This document shows positions 22,558 through 33,885 of a stretch of 64,000 bases of DNA, piece after piece (position 1 is the first letter of the stretch; each line of letters opens with the position of its first letter). The translations under genes were made by a program, and so were the position numbers. The notes under the pieces are model-generated. The model saw only the letters and a list, made by a program, of their open reading frames with translations. It had not been told where the DNA came from and did not search any database. Source of the DNA: Ixodes scapularis (Eukaryota; Arthropoda; Arachnida; Ixodida; Ixodidae); assembly GCF_016920785.2 (NCBI RefSeq), contig NW_024609835.1:20503108-20567107 (forward strand), in the 5' to 3' direction.

Positions 22558-22878
22558 ATCACTGTACTAGTTCATAAACATGACGGCAAAAGACTTCAGC
22601 TTCGTCACGTTTAAGTCTGAAAAACAGCCTCTAAATGGCAGATGCTGTATTGAGGCGCCTTTTCTAATACTTGATATTGAACATCCAGAACACTGCCATC
22701 AGAGCTGCTAGGCCTTCGGTGATGTTAATCGTCCTAAAGAGTTTCGTTGACTCTGCATGGACCAACAGGTATTTGGAAAGTTCTAGTCTGCCTCCATGAC
22801 AAACAACAGAAGGCAGGCCACAATGAGTGCGTCTTCACTCTGTTGTACGTGCAGGAAGCAGTCATAAATAGCGGGAAC
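22558..22878 (-). pseudogene. Degenerate coding fossil of unknown family
   Basis: On the minus strand, a frame from 22878 to about 22795 reads as a hydrophobic, protein-like segment (VPAIYDCFLHVQQSEDALI...). The next frame, about 22800 to 22572, continues with ELSKYLLVHAESTKLFRTI and LAALMAVFWMFNIKY. Two in-frame stops interrupt it (complements of about 22664-22666 and 22628-22630). The composition looks like a decayed coding exon or an ORF carried by a repeat, but I cannot name the family. It is too broken to appear as a long open frame. Confidence 0.45.
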
Positions 22879-23843
22879 GAGAACCGGAACGTGAAAAATG
22901 CAATGCATTTTTGAGATTTGTGTAACTACAATTAGAACTTCGTCAAGATATGTCATTTAGAAAATCAAGCATAATTCACAAGCTAATACCTCAGTATATT
23001 TCACTTCAAAATGCATGGGCGGATTGGAAGTTCAACTGCGAGAAGTTGTCCCACTATGAAAACTGTCCTTTTCGTCTGATAAAATATTGATTCACTATAT
23101 AATTTGAAACAAAAAATTCGTCCTTTTATGTGGGCGACCTAGATTCTTACATGTGTAGAATCATTTATAACGAGAACATCGGCACAAATGATATGAAAAC
23201 AAATATGTACCGGGTGTCTTTGAAAAAAAATAGTGCTTTTTCTTTAAAAAAAAACAAAACCAAACAAAACAAACAATCTTATGATATAGGGTTACCATGT
23301 CTCCGTCTCAGCGGTTTGAACCAGATACCAATGTTTTAGAGCTTGCTTTTATTTAGCCCAGAGGGTATAAGTGATTTTCAAAAAAATTAAATAAGAACAC
23401 GGGACCCGTGTCCTTTAGCCAACGCCGTTTATCTCTAGGCATTTGCATACTGAGGCTAAATAAGCCTTTAATAAAAAAAATGTGCGCCTCTTTTACCAGT
23501 TTTTTGTGACAGCTCAGGCAAACCCATACCGCACGTACAATAAGAGCCGCGATAAAGTTTAGGATTGGCATCTGTGTTGTCCTTGTGCTTTCGGTCATTT
23601 TCTTTATCTGGTGAGTTGCATTTTATCCAATATCCGATCTCCTATACTGCGGGGCCCTCGGTTTTGTCGCCTACCCGAGTAAGCCAATGAGAAAGTAGAA
23701 GGAAGACAAGTGACATCGTAGCGTAGGACTGCGCTCATCTAGAACGGAGCTGACACCTGCTTCACTTCGCCTATCTGATTGACTCGGGGCGGGGGGGGGG
23801 GGGAGGGGGGGGGGCTGTTTAAAATATTTAGTATGGTAGGTTC
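22879..23843. other. Intergenic with a long G-run
   Basis: No gene is seen. The stretch 23787-23816 is an almost pure G tract with one A and one C, able in principle to form a G-quadruplex. It may reflect replication slippage or an assembly weak point. The frames at 23130-23598 have no recognised domain. Confidence 0.45.
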
Positions 23844-23990
23844 CTGGGCTAGTTGGTTCGTTTTAGTTAAACATATAAAATAACGAAAAGAATACAGGTA
23901 CAAAAAGTAAACAGGACAAGCGCTAGCGCTTGTCTTGTTTACTTTTTGTCCGTCTCTTGTTTTTTGTGATATTTTATATATTTCCTCAAA
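23844..23990 (-). mobile_element. PLE-type terminal hairpin fragment
   Basis: A palindrome is centred on GCGCTAGCGC (23920-23929). Its arms include CAAAAAGTAAACAGGACAAG facing CTTGTCTTGTTTACTTTTTG, and weaker pairing extends to about 23865 and 23987. Reading on the minus strand out of the hairpin leads to AACCAACTAGCCCAG (complement of 23844-23858). That word is related to the PLE ends at 16806, 18246 and 33662. It looks like a very short 5'-truncated PLE with a snap-back end. Confidence 0.6.
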
Positions 23991-24884
23991 AGTGCTTTCA
24001 ATTACTTATGTACGCAGAAGTGGCTCCTACGCTGCATACGAAGCACGCATGTCCTCGTAACTTAAAGTTGTATCTTAACGTAGCATATATTTAAAGGTCA
24101 CCGTTTTCCCTTATTTAAATATTTAAGGTTTGAACCGCAAACAGTAACACGAGCACAGCTTCATTACTAAAACGTGAACGTTTTCTCACTGATGTTAAGG
24201 GAAATCGCTGACTGAAATAGCGAGAATGGAGGCACCTAATTTACCAAGCGAAGTTCAGAATTTGTCAATTTCTGATACACGACTGGCAGTTCCGATTTTC
24301 GCCCACCTTGAAAATAAATATGTATGTAGTCAACGTTCAGTACGGCTCCAATCAGAAAACTTACGTACATAGATCGGAAGTTCTTATACTGAACCTATTA
24401 ACATTTCGATGTCGTATACTTCCTCAAAAACTTAGAAAAACATTCAATAACTTAGCTTGACTTGCGGTCGCCGCACTTCTGCGCTTCTATCGGCCAGTTC
24501 GACCCCCACCATGTCTTCCTGTTGATAGCAATAGCGATGTGGTGTCTCCCCGGCTTAAAATTTCCTAACCGAAACTAAAGAAAAAGGTAGTCACTTTAAG
24601 TTGTGTACATAATCCTCCTCTTTTTTTATTTGGTTGAATTAGCCGATTATTTCCTCCCTCTCCCCCCTCTACCTTCCCAAAAATGTATATTATAGGCAAG
24701 CACAGTATGACACAAGCCTATTATTTCAAATATCTGTCCCGGCAAACTTAAAAAAAGTGCTTTCAGGTAGAATCACCTTCTCTGTAAAGGTGTAATAATT
24801 CTTGAACCCCTTTACGAAGCCGCCAAAAGGTGCAAGAGCACCTCTCTTACACGCTCAGTAGGTTATCAAAAACATCACACTCAT

Positions 24885-24917
<33 letters not shown>

Positions 24918-25527
24918 CCGTTTGAAAAATGTGTATTCGGTATGAAACACATTTTAAACGCCGCTATAGGCGCCTTGAAGTTTACTGCGCGGTGCGTAAC
25001 TGCAAGCAGTTAACAGGGACTGTGCACACCACAGCACCGCGGCTAGATAATGAGTGATTGCTAGCTTTCGTACCATTATTTTATTTTGTAGTTTTTCGGT
25101 GCCCCTCAACAGCGCATATACCTACCGGCCGACGGGCTGTTGGCCTATTTTAACCGATTGACGGACACACAAGTGGAGCATTCTAGGCTCTATGGAGCTC
25201 ACTTTAAGATGCCAAAGCACGCCTTACGTCGTCAACCGGCCGAATCGTTGCCGACGTTCGCCTTTGCAATGAGCCTAACAAGCCGACCTGGTCGACCGCA
25301 GGTCACTGTGTTGACAACCGAGCGCAGGGGAGAGATAGGCGAGCGGCGGAGCGTTCGCGAGCTCGGGAGGTTTGGAACGTAAGCGAGATGTGACTTTGTG
25401 ACCGCGGATGCCACCTGCACTCCGGTTACTCAACACGACTCGACCCAACATTCGTCCAAGAACCGTTTTTGAAACATGGTTGTCTATTATTTATGTTTGT
25501 TATTAAGTATTATTTATTAACTACAAC
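23991..25527. other. Intergenic with a TC/TA microsatellite
   Basis: A (TC)n run followed by (TA)n lies at about 24887-24918. No gene is supported; the frames at 25140-25420 overlap on both strands and have no domain. Confidence 0.45.
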
Positions 25528-26451
25528 CAGGGATGGGCAGTATTTCAAATACAAGTATTTGAAATACGTATTTCAAATACTTTGTGTATTTTGCATTTGT
25601 ATTTAATTACAAATTGGGTAATGTATTTCATGTGTGTATTTAAATACTAAAACGTGGGTATTTCAAATACAATTGTAATTAAATACAATTTTGTGGGCAA
25701 AAATACATCCCTCAAATTTATTGCCACAACTCATTTTCCTCATCCTAAGACGTGTCCAGAGCAGGAAGAAAACTACGTTCTGCACCGAATGCAGTGTCTC
25801 TCAATCAAGCACAAGCGTTTAGTGACTTTGTGATTACGGTGCTAGTCCAGGGCAAGAATAGTGACGAAATCGGCGTTCACAGGTAGACTGGCTAAATAAG
25901 TGCCCGTGACAGCTTGTGATGCTTTCCAGCCTGATTTACATTCATATTTTTGCCTGGAACATTCTAAATGCACGGGTCGTCCAGATTTTCGTAACTGGTG
26001 CGAGTTTCAACAATAAAAAAATTCTCTGGCTAGTGCTACGCGTCTTGGTCGTCTCGGTTCTTTGTTGGTCTATACCTAAATGTAATCGACAAAAAAAAGC
26101 TGCTTGAAGCTCTGTAGTTTTTTCAGCTATTACGTCTAAGCTGATTACATTTTTTGTGATTATATTTCTATTACGTTACTAGAGCCTCGCACACTAACTC
26201 TCGAGTGTGCGACGCAAAATTAAAATGAGATACCCAGAAACCCGTTGCAGGTGCCCTGAAGTCGCTGGCGCAAATTTTTAGGAATGTATTTGGAAAAGTA
26301 TTTGGAGGAGACGAAATATTTGGTTGTATTTGTATCTTGTATTTAAATGCTTTTCTGGAAATATAATTAGATTTGTATTTAAATACCTTTTTGACGAAGT
26401 ATTTTCTATTTGTATTTCAATACATATTTGCATGTATTTTGCCCATCCCTG
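25528..26451. mobile_element. Non-autonomous hAT-like transposon (924 bp)
   Basis: CAGGGATGGGCA at 25528-25539 is matched by TGCCCATCCCTG at 26440-26451. The flanks ACTACAAC (25520-25527) and ACTATAAC (26452-26459) are an 8-bp target duplication with one mismatch, the hAT hallmark. Both ends are rich in GTATTTCAAATAC-type words. No transposase domain is seen; the frame at 25916-26107 is probably chance. Confidence 0.85.
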
Positions 26452-26459
26452 ACTATAAC

Positions 26460-27481
26460 TAACTGCGGCTAAAGAATTTACTTCTCAAACAAAAACACAT
26501 GACGTCATCGAGGGGTACTTCAATCATACTTTAAACACTTTGAAGTTCACGCATTTGAAGCGGTTGAAGTTTAAAACGTAGAATATGCGTATAAGCTGTA
26601 GAAATTCGTGAAGAACTTACATTCTAAGTGGTATCGGTTCAATCGTTAAAGCTTCATCGCTTGATGCTCGAATCCTGTCATTTTGGCTGACAAGATAACT
26701 CTGGAGTCCTTTCCCAGGGATTAAAAGCCTGAAGATAAGGAAAAATGCCCCTTCTTTCGCTCCTCTAGTTTTGGGTAAGTCAGATTGGTTTCAGTTGCCA
26801 AGGGGAGTGGACGTATTGGCGGCTGCGTATCGGCGACCGCGGCTGCACTGAGTACGAAATCGTTCCCTCTATGTCCGAACGAATGTTTATCAAAACGTTA
26901 TTGTGCAATACGGATATTTGACCGTGTTTCGTTGCGAGGGAGTACAGCCGGATCCTTCGGCATTTGGGGAAACTTGTGGTGGTCCTGTGCCATCTCAGTA
27001 TGAGAGACCGCTAGAGCAGTGTTTCCGTTGTTATCTTATAGTAGTTAGTCAACTCAAAAATCACGTTACGATAGATCACGGTAACAGAAAATTTAGTTAC
27101 CTTGGTAGATAATTCAGGTAGTGTGACAACTCGATCCTCCAGCACCAAGAAAACATGTGCTCCGTGTAATATAATCCTTAATTTGTATGGTTCTATAATA
27201 AGTGCCACATTTTCGAGCGTATAACTCGCGTTTTTTCTTCCCAAATTGCCGTTGATAAAATTTATACGACCATGCTACTTATCCGGGCGTGTTGTTTCTT
27301 CTTCAAGCACAAATCTTAAAAGAGCGATGCTGAAGAAAACAAAAGACTTTTAAACAACCTACATGAAAAAAGAATGTCATGAAACAACTTTACATTAAAA
27401 AAAAAAGTTGTTGAGAGCTATATTTACGGTGCCAAACGAATTTTAGTTTGCCCTGGCGGGAACCACCTCTGATCACCCGGT
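26460..27481. other. Intergenic, possible tRNA-like patch
   Basis: Near 26630-26675, ATCGGTTCAATCG and GATGCTCGAATCCTG sit at A-box/B-box spacing and could be an eroded SINE head. The frames at 26785-27244 on both strands match nothing I recognise. Confidence 0.35.
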
Positions 27482-27631
27482 AGACCTGTGCACCGCCGCC
27501 GCAAAGTCACGTCGGCGCCGCACGCAAAGCGTGGTGCTATGCCGGTTCAACGAGTTTCTCCACGCCGCCGCCGCCAAAAGGGAACACTCCGGCGCTCCGC
27601 CGCCGTCAATTTCTGACCGGCGCACAGGTCT
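27482..27631. mobile_element. GC-rich MITE with AGACCTGTGC termini
   Basis: AGACCTGTGCACCG at the left faces CCGGCGCACAGGTCT at the right, about 14 bp with one mismatch. The 150-bp interior is dominated by CCGCCG words and stands out sharply from the AT-rich surroundings. The superfamily is undetermined. Confidence 0.6.
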
Positions 27632-30432
27632 CTCACGTGGGGCTTGCGCTCTTTCAGAAGCTTTTTTTGGGTCCTAAGAGTTCCCTATTAATCTTAGTTT
27701 TTTGTTGCCCTTCTAGCGAAGATCAATATGTAACTTTTAGAGACTAGGAAGCTTCCGAAAAAGCGCAAGCAGCACGTGATAAATAGCGGCCAGTCACGTG
27801 ATAAATAGCGGCCATTTTTCTGCGGGCAACCGCGGGCGCCAACTATAAATTCGTTTCGCGCACTAAATATAGCTCTAAAAATGTTTCTTCTTTGTCTAAG
27901 TTGTTTTCCCATCCAGGCTGTTAGAAATAATGTTTTTTTTTTTTTCTTCGCGTGTGTTCTTTAATGGTGAAACGTTTCCGGTGACGTTGACGAGAATGAG
28001 TGTTGAAAGTGACTCCCTCTTGTGCATATCTTGCGATCACAAGACACATATGCGGGCTTATCAATCAGTTTTGCGTCTCCGTTCATACAAATATTTAAGT
28101 GCGAATTATGTACCCACTCTAAGACCCGTTTATAGGAACTTATAAAAAAGTGTGACAGTAGAAAATGCGGCACCTATCACTTTATCGAGCCAAATGTCAT
28201 TAAGAAGATTTATCATTTTTTCAATGTCAGTATAACATCACTTACATAGTATTTTTCTGATTTCGAAAAATGTACGACTAATGCCAAGAGTCTCTGGACT
28301 GCCTGATACCCAAAAGCAGCCCAGCAGTGACCAGGAGTGTTTCGGGACTGGGGATTCCCACGGACTGGGACCCAGAAACATTTTGGAGACTGCTGCTGCT
28401 ACTGGGGATTTATAAAGGCATTCCAGAGCCGCTTTGTATGATTAGTACAAGCTTCTTTTTTATATCCGCGTTTTGTTTCTTGTGTGCGGATATTTAGCTT
28501 AGGATGATAATAAAACGCAGAGTGATTTAGTGGTTGCCGGGTCACTCATATAGCCTGTCCTGCAATGAGGGTGCAGACCACGGCCTCATTTCCTGTCGTC
28601 TGCCCCCCCCCCCCCTCCTCCCTTTGCCCAATATACGTGTCTAGGGTATGCAGTATACGTTATAAATTCAATGTTTTATAGTTTTTTTTTCACAGATAGA
28701 GAAGTTTCTGAAGATATGTTTCTAAACTTAGCATAGACAACAGGCGAGGAATCGATGCCTATAATAAAGTTGCGAACCCAGCTGCAGAAGTCGATTGAAG
28801 TGCTACGGAAGGCAGGTGAGGCACTGAATCTAATCTCAAATTGGTATTCAATTTGTCAAATTCAGGAATCCTTCAGATTATTTCGCCCCTCAAACTTGGC
28901 TTGATTTTTGACAGATGCTCCAACTGGGTCTATCGAATTTGCGAGTTATTTATATCCACAAAGATGCAGGCATCTTCGAGTCTCCCTGCTCTTTACAGAG
29001 GCTAAGTAAAATGAGTATCTGCACCTTTAACATCAGTGAAATGGGTAAGAGCAATGTTGGTAACAGCCTTGGCAGACGACATTCTGGGCCAAACGCAATA
29101 AGCAGCATCAAAGCATTCACAACCAGATGATGCCATGTTTGCCTTCCAAGCAGGCTACTCCTTCACTGTCTACTCAATTGGACGCTAAGGTCAAGAAGGC
29201 GTTTTGCTTTTATTTTGATATTTCAGTTGATTGTATCCTGGCTCAGTACGTGTATTGAAGCAGCATCACTGTAGCCCTCCCTAGTCACTCTTATTGTAGG
29301 ATTTTTTTGTGGCGCACCCTATTAACAAAGTTACACAATAAAGGTCACTGCTCACAGTGACCTTTACAAGGTGAAATAATAATTAGAAAGAGTGAAAGGA
29401 AGAACTCTCACACTGTAATTTCATCAAAATGAGGAACATTATGTAGGTAAGTTGTTTTCTAACTTATCTTAGTAATATAATGAGAAATATAAAACTAACC
29501 TGGAAGAAACAGGGGGCGGTTCTCAAATAGAGAATTCAGCTAAATTTAGTTTGGAAAAGTCTCAGCCGCTCTTTCTAGGTATACATATATCAAATAATCT
29601 GATGGTAAATTGCTATATGTGGAGACACACAACGGTTTAGTTCCACTGCATGACCTTATTCATCACTCAAATGTAGTGTGCGTATAACTCATACTTGGCA
29701 CTAGCACCCAGGAGTTCAATTGCCAATGTCGTACTAAACATAAAATACATTTCACACGATTTAGTCTCGCACACTATTCTGTTGTTCGAATCTTATGATA
29801 TCTGTTTGGTGTTGCATATATTAGGTTCCACATCATAACAAAAGAAGACGTCAATGACATTACATTTCATGTAAGGTTGTGGCTGTTGAGTGCTCCAAGG
29901 CTGTGCCAAAAGCGGAACTTGTGCTTGACAAAAAGAGCCAAGCGCCCAGGCAAGGAGTATATTCATTACTGAATGAACCACTACCGAAGTTGCTGAGCCG
30001 TATCTGGCCCTCTTGATTCAGGAACTGGTAATTTCAACACTGTTTACCTTAATCATGAAAACACTATTTTCATTAAGGCACAAAACAACTGAAATATAAT
30101 TTTTTTTATACTTTCAAATTTCTGTTTGACTGGTCTAAGCGAATTTTAGAACCCTCTACTGCACACAAGAACAGCAGGGGGAGGGGGAGGGCTTACCGGT
30201 GATTCAAGTTAATTGTATATTACAAAACCAGCGAGGTGTTACAACAGAACTAATAATGTCGCGTGTATAATCGAGAAGGAAACTTCTCCGTACATATAGA
30301 AGATTCCTGTTTATTCCTACTCCGACTGTAAAAGATAAGGGGTCCAGAAAGACTATGCCTAGTAAGTCTACCCCTAGCTCACTCCAGAACCTTATCTGTT
30401 CGAATGTTCGAGAGACAGCGCGTAGTAAATGA
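27632..30432. other. Intergenic, 2.8 kb with no supported gene
   Basis: Seen here: a direct repeat of CACGTGATAAATAGCGGCCA around 27773-27814, a C-run of about 13 at 28603-28616, and inverted AAGGTCACTG and CAGTGACCTT near 29340-29366. The frames at 27930-28173 and 28915-29130 lack domains. Confidence 0.4.
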
Positions 30433-31046
30433 TAGGGCTGGGCATTTGATCGATTAAGCTACCGATTAATCGATGAATGCGTTAAGCGCGAATCATTTTT
30501 TAACCGGTTAATCCGTAATATTTTAACCAACCAAAATAAAGTAAGAAGTAAACGGCTTCCCCACGCAGACGTGGACGGTATGAAGGGCAAACTTTATGTC
30601 AAAATGTAGCCTAAAGAAAACTGGAGGTGCGAGATTTGTAACTCCCGAGAGGTGCAGAATTTTACACGTAGCCTGGCCACTTCAAAGCCGCTCGCGTGTC
30701 CGTTTAGCGCACCAGAGACTATAGTGTGAACAATCAAAGGAGGTCGCTCTTGCCGGATAATATAAACGAACCTTTTTGCCTCATGCAGCTGATGTAATAA
30801 TACGTGAGTGTGAGTGCGTTTGACCATATATTAACTACACATCGAGGTTGATTCGTAATAAAAATTGCTTATTCCGCCCTTTACATCATATTCAGCAAAT
30901 GAAAAAGAAAAGCAGGAAACAAATAATAAATATGACTTTTGAAAAATATTCTGCATGGAAATTAACGATACCGAATAATTTATTAATTATTCGATTAAAG
31001 GGTGGCGATTAATCGGGCTAAAACTTTTAATCGGCGCCCAGCCCTA
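30433..31046. mobile_element. hAT-like MITE (614 bp)
   Basis: TAGGGCTGGGC at 30433-30443 faces GCCCAGCCCTA at 31036-31046. The flanking 8-mers GTAAATGA and GTCGATAA agree at 5 of 8 positions, weak support for an 8-bp duplication. Both ends are rich in GATTAATCG-type words. The minus-strand frame at 30594-30827 may be an eroded piece of the parent gene, but no domain can be named. Confidence 0.6.
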
Positions 31047-31069
31047 GTCGATAAGGAGCTTACCGCGGC

Positions 31070-31292
31070 TTTGCCGACTCAGTCTGACTCTCTCGACGAC
31101 GAGGCACATTTACTCTCGCGCTAGCTAGATGTCACGCCGACGAAGTGTCGCTCGCTGCGGCCTCTGTCGACGTTCACTACTCGTTTCTTGACGTTTGTTC
31201 TTCCTTTTGTTTCTGGCGCAAGTTAATCGATTAATCTGTTTTTTTTTTTAGTTTGTTATTTATGATCTCTTCGCCTTCACCCATGACACTTC
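31070..31292 (+). repeat. 5' LTR segment of the decayed gypsy-like element
   Basis: Aligned by eye with 33697-33885, it shares several blocks of 8-15 bp in the same order. The end near CACCCATGACAC is followed by TTCTGGTGGAAGTGCGGG, where a primer binding site would be expected. The left limit is unclear because it abuts the hAT-like MITE. Confidence 0.55.
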
Positions 31293-31299
31293 TGGTGGA

Positions 31300-32860
31300 A
31301 GTGCGGGTTACCTGGAACCCCTCTGAACTCCCGCAAGACCCAAAAGACGTTGAGCACCCATTTTTTGCAAAATCCGGTCAGCACATCCGTCGTCGTGATG
31401 CCCGTCCTACCCCGTATTTCGACGCCATTCTACGGCGACGTCTACGAAGACATCGAGGACTAGATCAACCAGTACGAGCGAGAGGCCCGCCACAATGAGT
31501 GGACGTCGGAGCAATGCCTGCAGAAAGTCTACTTCTCTCTCGAGGGGACGACACGAACCTGGCATGAGAACCACGAGGCGACGATCACCAATTGGCAAGC
31601 ATGCAAGTGTTCATGGCCCCAACGGGAGGATCTTCACCTCCGTCGAGGGCATGCTTCGAACTAGCAGCCGAGCGAATCCCGAAACTACTGAAGAGAAGAA
31701 ACTGAGGATCCTCATATGGGGGGTTAAAAAAAAGCATCTTGAGAGGTTTTGTGCGCAGTCCGCCTGCGACCGTCGGACCGTTCGTGACGGAGGCCACGAA
31801 TATTGGACGTGCCCTTCAGGCACGAGCCTGCCACTACCAGCGACTACCTGGTGCCGCTGTATTTACGACGTCAAGCTGCTGCGTTAGCTCCATCCAGTTC
31901 ATCAGATCTGCGCGAAATTATCCGGGGCGTTTTCCGGGGGGTGCTCCGAAAGCTGCTCCCCGCTGTTTAGTGCCCGGCCTCGCTTTCAGTCACCGAGATC
32001 GTACGCGACGAGGTCCACCGGGCATCGCAGCCAGAAGCTCCCATCAACGTGGCTGTCCCAGAGCAGCCGACGTTGACCTACACCGCCATGACCGGACGAC
32101 CGCCACCGGTTACTTACAAGTAGCCGGTGCCTTCTCGGCGCGGGGACACGCCTGTACCCCACTACGCTCGACGCCAAAAGGAACGACCCCAGTACGTCCG
32201 CCTAGTGCAGTCGACGCCAGGAAAGACGGACGTCTGGAGAACGGCTGTCCGACGCCCACTGGAAGTCAACCATGTTTATCGCCGATGCCCCTACCGAAAA
32301 CTTGGGCTGCGCGGGTTCCACCTGAACGACCCGCGACCACGGTACACTGACCACCCACGAGATATCGACGAGTATCTTCGCCGTCCACCGCTTCCTGCGC
32401 CCGCTTCTGCCCGGGAGCCTGCTCGCCTCAACGGCGACGCCCTGCATCGCCTGTAAGTAGGTCCTTCCAGGAAAGTTTCTCTTCCAGCTTCGCAAGGAAA
32501 ACTAAGCGCGTATTACCAGGAGGTGGTATTTCCGGGGACGAGCGACGAATAACCAAAGCGTCATGATCGGCGGACACAACGCAACGACGCCCATTGACAC
32601 CAGAGCAGACTGTTCCGTTCTGAGTAGGAAGCTTACTCACCGCCTTCAAAATGTAATGACGCCGTGGGATGGCCCTTGAAGGCTATTCGCTGCCTTGGGG
32701 ACATGAACTAGAAGTTCCTACGGAACCCGACCATCAGGACGCCCCCAGCCGTGGCCTGAAGTAGTGAAGGTCGTTCGCCTTAATCAAGCCGTACTATGCT
32801 AGATAGGACTGAAGACTATTTATGGTCCAGACGACCTCGCTGGTGACTGTTTACTACGGA
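31300..32860 (+). pseudogene. Gag-protease remnant, frames scrambled
   Basis: Gag-like blocks occur in alternating frames. These include VYFSLEG.TRTWHENHEATITNW at about 31525-31590, KKLRILIWGVKK near 31705-31735, FVTEATNI.RALQARA at about 31780-31830, and VRDEVHRASQPEAPI then LTYTAMTGRPPP from about 32005 to 32108. YRRCPYR near 32278-32300 is the tail of a zinc knuckle. A protease-like IDTRAD at about 32593-32612 has Arg where active enzymes have Gly after the catalytic DT. At least four frame changes and several stops make it inactive. Much of the apparent coding in overlapping frames here is shadow. Confidence 0.65.
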
Positions 32861-33119
32861 GCGCTTGGTGGCTTAAGGTTTTCCGGGGACGCCCTGGTAT
32901 AGGTTGCAGAAAGGGTTTAAAACAAGCTACGAGCAGTAGTGAATCCAGATTAAGATATTGCCGCGCGCCAAGTAGGCAGCGCGGCCGTAGCCTAACGGTT
33001 ATCGCGCTTGCCAAAAAGAAAGTGAAAGTGGCGGCTGTGCCTTACATGCACGAAACCGCGCACAATTTCAGAAAGATAGCAAACCGCGTAAATGATCGGG
33101 TGTTTTTTTTTCTGTACCA

Positions 33120-33690
33120 GAAACACTTGCCAAGTTGTCAAAACTGACGGAACCTTACCGCAAACCACCGGTTGGCTGTTGGTTGGATGCGCAGGAGGAG
33201 TCTACCAGATTCTGCTGGCGTGCGGCAGAATGTTTGTGATACAGACGAGAAGATGTCCAAATGAAAGACTGCGTGAACACAATCAAAACGTGAGCGAACA
33301 GTGTGACGGTCATTTGTCAATGGAATGACATGACTGTGGGTGCAAACCTGAAATTAAATTGTGCACTGTTATTAGAAAATATAAAGATCAGACGGTAAAG
33401 CAAAGCATAGAGGTGGACCTGATGAAAACAAAAAGAAACTACGGGGATCGATGTGTCAGCGTGGCATCGATCGATTCGGGTGACAAGGAGACACAGCTCT
33501 GGCGAGCATTGGCGTGGCATATTGGTTGAATGGCGCGATGATGCAGAGTATTTATTCCCTTGCTTTTCTGAGGATTAAACAGTTGAAGTTAGCGCATTGT
33601 GCTGTCTTGTTCTTACTCTCGTTCCTGTCTTGAAGCGCTCTCATGTCTTCAAAGTTTCAGTACCAACCTGCCCAAGGATCTGTATTCCTA
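33120..33690 (+). pseudogene. Penelope-like GIY-YIG endonuclease fragment (PLE-3)
   Basis: The frame at about 33125-33328 carries GGVYQILLACG followed by MFVIQTRRCPNERLREHNQNV. This is the GIY-YIG region of a PLE, degenerate because the YIG/YVG position reads FVI. A stop at 33326-33328 is followed in the same frame by HDCGCKPEIKLCTVI and then YGDRCVSVASI, the usual downstream PLE tail. After the coding part comes GTTGAAGTTAGCGCATTGTG and then ACCAACCTGCCCAA (33662-33675), related to the other PLE ends here. The RT half is missing. Confidence 0.7.
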
Positions 33691-33696
33691 AAGTCT

Positions 33697-33885
33697 CGGG
33701 CTCTCTGACTCACCCGACGACGATGGATATTCTCTCTAGCGCTAGCCACCACTCACGCCGACGCACCGTCGCTCGCTGCCGTTTCCTCAATGTTTCTTCA
33801 TCCTTTAGCTTTTGGCACAAGTTCACTGATTAAACATTTATTTTCAGTTATTTATTCATCGTCTCTTCGCCTCGGTCCGGGACAA
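33697..33885 (+). repeat. 3' LTR segment of the decayed gypsy-like element
   Basis: It matches 31070-31292 in block order and ends TCGCCTCGGTCCGGGACA, with a canonical CA terminus. The 5' part of this LTR is absent, apparently replaced by the adjacent PLE fragment. Confidence 0.55.

Larger units (their letters stand above)
31060..33885 (+). mobile_element. Decayed gypsy-like retrotransposon with a PLE piece inside
   Basis: The LTR-like segments 31070-31292 and 33697-33885 share an order of blocks: CTCTCTCGACGACGA-like, CTAGCTAG/CTAGCGCTAGCC, CACGCCGACG and GTCGCTCGCTGC, then a CAAGTT..GATTAA block and TCTTCGCCT. The right copy ends GGTCCGGGACA. Between them are Gag and protease remnants but no RT or integrase, so the pol region is deleted. 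A PLE fragment lies next to the right LTR segment. The element is old. Confidence 0.7.

Noticed and set aside
26785..27112. Two overlapping plus-strand frames that at first suggested an rRNA or host exon
   Set aside because: I could not match them to conserved rRNA blocks or to any protein family.
31739..32350. Plus-strand frame of 203 codons in the decayed gypsy-like element
   Set aside because: Only its first 35 or so residues look like Gag; the remainder is out of frame with the recognisable Gag blocks.
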